From NCBI RefSeq assembly GCF_001611675.1, contig NZ_CP014766.1, positions 4,154,001-4,218,000 on the forward strand: a stretch of 64,000 bases of DNA. Reading direction: 5' to 3'. The notes beneath the pieces are model-generated. The model was not told the DNA's origin and made no database searches. It saw nothing but the letters and a program-made list of their open reading frames with translations. Numbering within the stretch: position 1 is the stretch's first letter; each line of letters opens with the position of its first letter. The stretch is from Pontibacter akesuensis. GTDB lineage: Bacteria; Bacteroidota; Bacteroidia; Cytophagales; Hymenobacteraceae. Both the position numbers and the translations under genes were made by a program. Shown here one piece after another: positions 63,521 through 64,000 of this stretch.

Positions 63521-64000
63521 ATGCCTGATCCAAAAATACTGCTTCCTGCCGATGAGCAGGTGCGCGAACTAGAGCGGAAACTTGCTGAGTTGGAGGAAAA
63601 GTGTGCTTTCCTGGAACGTGTCGTGCATGAACTGCCTGCCAACATTTACATCTCTGACCTGGAGAAAGGCGTGGTTTGGTGCAACCGAACAAATGAGGAG
63701 TCGCTGGGCTACACGTTGGAAGAAATCAAGGAAATGGGCGGCCTGGAGTACATGTACAAGATTGTTCATCCCGACGACCACACCATACCGGACAACAGCA
63801 TCGACCATTACAAGAACTTCAACGGCACCGAATATGGCGGCGTCTTCCGAGCAAAGCACAGAGACGAGCAGGAGTATAAGTGGTTTATCGGTTGGGCGCG
63901 CGCCTTCGGCAAGAACAAAGAAGGCGAGGTGAAGGAGCTGCTGTGCGTGGATGTGGACATGAGTCCGCAGATGAATACTGAGGAGCAGTTGGTGCAGGCG
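63521..64000 (+). CDS. PAS-domain signalling protein, C-terminus cut by window edge
   Basis: 160 open codons from the ATG at 63521. A short coiled coil (QVRELERKLAELEEKCAFLERVV) leads to a PAS domain (about 35-155) with LPANIYISDLEKG, a YTLEEIKEM segment and KIVHPDD, as in ligand- or redox-sensing PAS domains. The remainder lies outside the window. In Bacteroidota such N-termini precede a histidine kinase or a LuxR-type helix-turn-helix output domain, and the visible part does not decide between them. The gene is divergent from icmF. Confidence 0.8.
   Translation, partial: MPDPKILLPADEQVRELERKLAELEEKCAFLERVVHELPANIYISDLEKGVVWCNRTNEESLGYTLEEIKEMGGLEYMYKIVHPDDHTIPDNSIDHYKNFNGTEYGGVFRAKHRDEQEYKWFIGWARAFGKNKEGEVKELLCVDVDMSPQMNTEEQLVQA

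Noticed and set aside
1..64000. tRNA, rRNA, CRISPR array, insertion sequence or prophage
   Set aside because: I saw no tRNA-like cloverleaf, no repeat-spacer array, no transposase ORF and no phage genes in any gap. This is a visual search, not a covariance search.
1..64000. Reading the CAAGTATA motif simply as promoter -7 boxes (TAnnTTTG)
   Set aside because: It is common inside coding sequence and in inverted pairs within terminators, where a promoter would be out of place; kept only as an alternative.

Overview
The window is one contiguous piece of a Bacteroidota chromosome, most likely from the order Cytophagales and close to Pontibacter/Hymenobacteraceae. The placement is inferred from several signs: a gliding-motility/type IX secretion C-terminal domain protein (44864-47413), a DUF3276 PUR-alpha-like protein, promoters that fit the Bacteroidota TTTG / TAnnTTTG pattern, genes that mostly lack Shine-Dalgarno sequences, and Asn/Arg/Tyr/Gly-rich disordered proteins of a kind common in this group. 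No rRNA, tRNA, phage, insertion sequence or CRISPR array was seen. It looks like ordinary chromosome with small accessory patches.

Layout. 1-7136: ychF (cut by the window edge), a PUR-alpha-like gene, an rlpA-DUF58 pair, a lipoprotein with a kinase-like GDWDRH motif, pgi, and a 56-residue hydrophilic protein. 7580-10632: sugar phosphate metabolism (beta-phosphoglucomutase-like HAD enzyme, trehalose-6-phosphatase, class II aldolase). 11046-16150: a MacB/FtsX-type permease with a probable sigma-54 promoter and a palindromic upstream site, a DnaQ/GIY-YIG nuclease, and an AI-2E family protein. 16494-26435: core information genes (parE-parC, two TPR proteins, thrS-infC-rpmI-rplT); infC appears to start at AUA. 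26627-30819: two oxidoreductases, a TetR regulator and a small membrane protein, with a long gap that may hold a micro-gene.

30952-33408: four small hydrophilic or disordered proteins, three of them N/R/D/Y/G-rich and related in composition. 33776-36746: an arsenic cluster, arsR - arsI-like dioxygenase - metallophosphoesterase - ACR3, with an 11-bp inverted-repeat operator over the promoter and no arsenate reductase. 36915-44789: membrane proteins (YbhN-like, MscS), a secreted GH13 enzyme, an epoxide-hydrolase-like protein, two exported small proteins and an orphan cytochrome oxidase subunit III-like protein. 44864-51018: a large cell-surface protein, several small conserved proteins, a possible structured RNA with a 22-codon ORF, and an NlpC/P60 peptidase.

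51310-56697: three divergent paralogues of a STAS/SpoIIAA-like single-domain protein, each behind its own AT-rich promoter, interspersed with an M61 peptidase and glutamate dehydrogenase. 56770-64000: FKBP isomerase, an FMN-binding glutamate-synthase-like protein, a 49-residue membrane protein, the fused B12 mutase IcmF, and the start of a PAS protein.

The most unusual window-wide signal is an 8-mer, CAAGTATA / TATACTTG. By hand count it occurs about 25 times on the two strands, where about 2 are expected by chance. It lies inside genes as well as between them and repeatedly forms inverted pairs, three of which are the outer ends of long perfect terminator stems (30885-30933, 38411-38469, 44801-44858). 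This is how DNA uptake sequences behave in Neisseria and Pasteurellaceae; that function is a hypothesis here.
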